Of a stretch of DNA of 6,330 nucleotides, positions 6,096 through 6,330 are shown piece after piece. A program made the translations under genes and the position numbers. Position 1 is the stretch's first letter; the number at the start of each line of letters is the position of its first letter. Location: contig SKZJ01000267.1 in the NCBI GenBank assembly GCA_007127425.1, positions 1 through 6,330 of the forward strand, in the 5' to 3' direction. Source of the DNA: Wenzhouxiangella sp. (GTDB lineage: Bacteria > Pseudomonadota > Gammaproteobacteria > Xanthomonadales > Wenzhouxiangellaceae). The notes beneath the pieces were generated by a model. That model was not told the DNA's origin. It did no database searches and was given only the letters and a program-made list of their open reading frames with translations.

Positions 6096-6330
6096 TCACG
6101 TTCGATCGGGGTGCGGGTAGAAGGGGATGCGTTTGAGCCACAGCCGGGCGGCCTGCCAGTAAATTCCGGCCATTACCCGCGCCGTCATGAACGGGAACAC
6201 CAACGGCATGCGGCGCATGGAACCAGTCGACATCGGCTCGAGCGCCAGGTGCAGCCCGACTGCGAAGCATTCTGTTCCCTTGCGCATCAGGCGCATGTGA
6301 ATGTCGATATGTGACTCGTCGATGACGAAG
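6096..6330 (-). CDS. DUF1365 family protein, C-terminal 77 residues (5' end beyond window)
   Basis: The frame is open from the right edge (first whole codon at 6329) to a TGA at 6098-6096. The visible part begins [12 protein letters not shown] and ends with the segment [20 protein letters not shown] followed by [10 protein letters not shown], which matches the characteristic DUF1365 C-terminus. The family (about 230-270 residues) has no proven reaction that I know of, but it is consistently encoded next to CFA-type methyltransferases and a flavin-containing amine oxidase, so a role in the same lipid modification is likely. It lies 11 bases upstream of the CFA gene, in the same operon. An internal ATG at 6296 is not the start, because the conserved reading continues upstream of it. 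Confidence 0.85.
   Translation of the reverse strand, partial: FVIDESHIDIHMRLMRKGTECFAVGLHLALEPMSTGSMRRMPLVFPFMTARVMAGIYWQAARLWLKRIPFYPHPDRT

Noticed and set aside
4864..6120. Long plus-strand open frame (418 codons) opposite the CFA gene
   Set aside because: It lies wholly antisense to a strongly conserved gene, has no recognisable domain, and such mirror frames are common in GC-rich DNA.
6085..6270. Upstream extension of the CFA gene to 6270
   Set aside because: The added residues read across the conserved DUF1365 C-terminus in another frame and look non-coding; ATG 6084 gives a normal N-terminus.

Overview
The window is GC-rich chromosomal DNA, and every gene I can support is on the minus strand. 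Read in the direction of transcription (right to left), the order is: C-terminal end of a DUF1365 protein (runs off the right edge); a cyclopropane-fatty-acid-synthase (CFA) family methyltransferase; a DUF2878 membrane protein; a second CFA-fold methyltransferase that closely resembles plant coclaurine N-methyltransferase; a sensor histidine kinase; a 215-bp intergenic gap with an inverted CGCAGAG-type repeat; diphosphomevalonate decarboxylase (mvaD); and the N-terminal 233 residues of a phosphomevalonate kinase (runs off the left edge).

There are two transcription units. The right unit (about 1889 to beyond 6330) looks like one tightly packed operon. Two junctions are 4-base ATGA stop/start overlaps, and the other gaps are 4 and 11 bases. 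DUF1365, CFA-type methyltransferase and DUF2878 form a recurring proteobacterial set, often found with a flavin amine oxidase and sometimes with a RpoE/ChrR-type regulator. It is linked to unusual fatty-acid modification of membrane lipids. The kinase at its 3' end has no response regulator beside it here.

The left unit (about 1 to 1673) is part of a mevalonate-pathway cluster: phosphomevalonate kinase and diphosphomevalonate decarboxylase catalyse consecutive steps to isopentenyl diphosphate, and their genes also overlap by 4 bases.

The DUF1365/CFA/DUF2878 set and the GC-rich codon use suggest a Proteobacterium, possibly a gammaproteobacterium of Xanthomonadales/Wenzhouxiangella type in which the mevalonate pathway occurs; this placement is inference. 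Most genes belong to known families. The least explained parts are the tandem use of two different CFA-fold methyltransferases around a DUF2878 protein, the altered bicarbonate-site residues in the first of them, and the orphan kinase at the end of the lipid operon.
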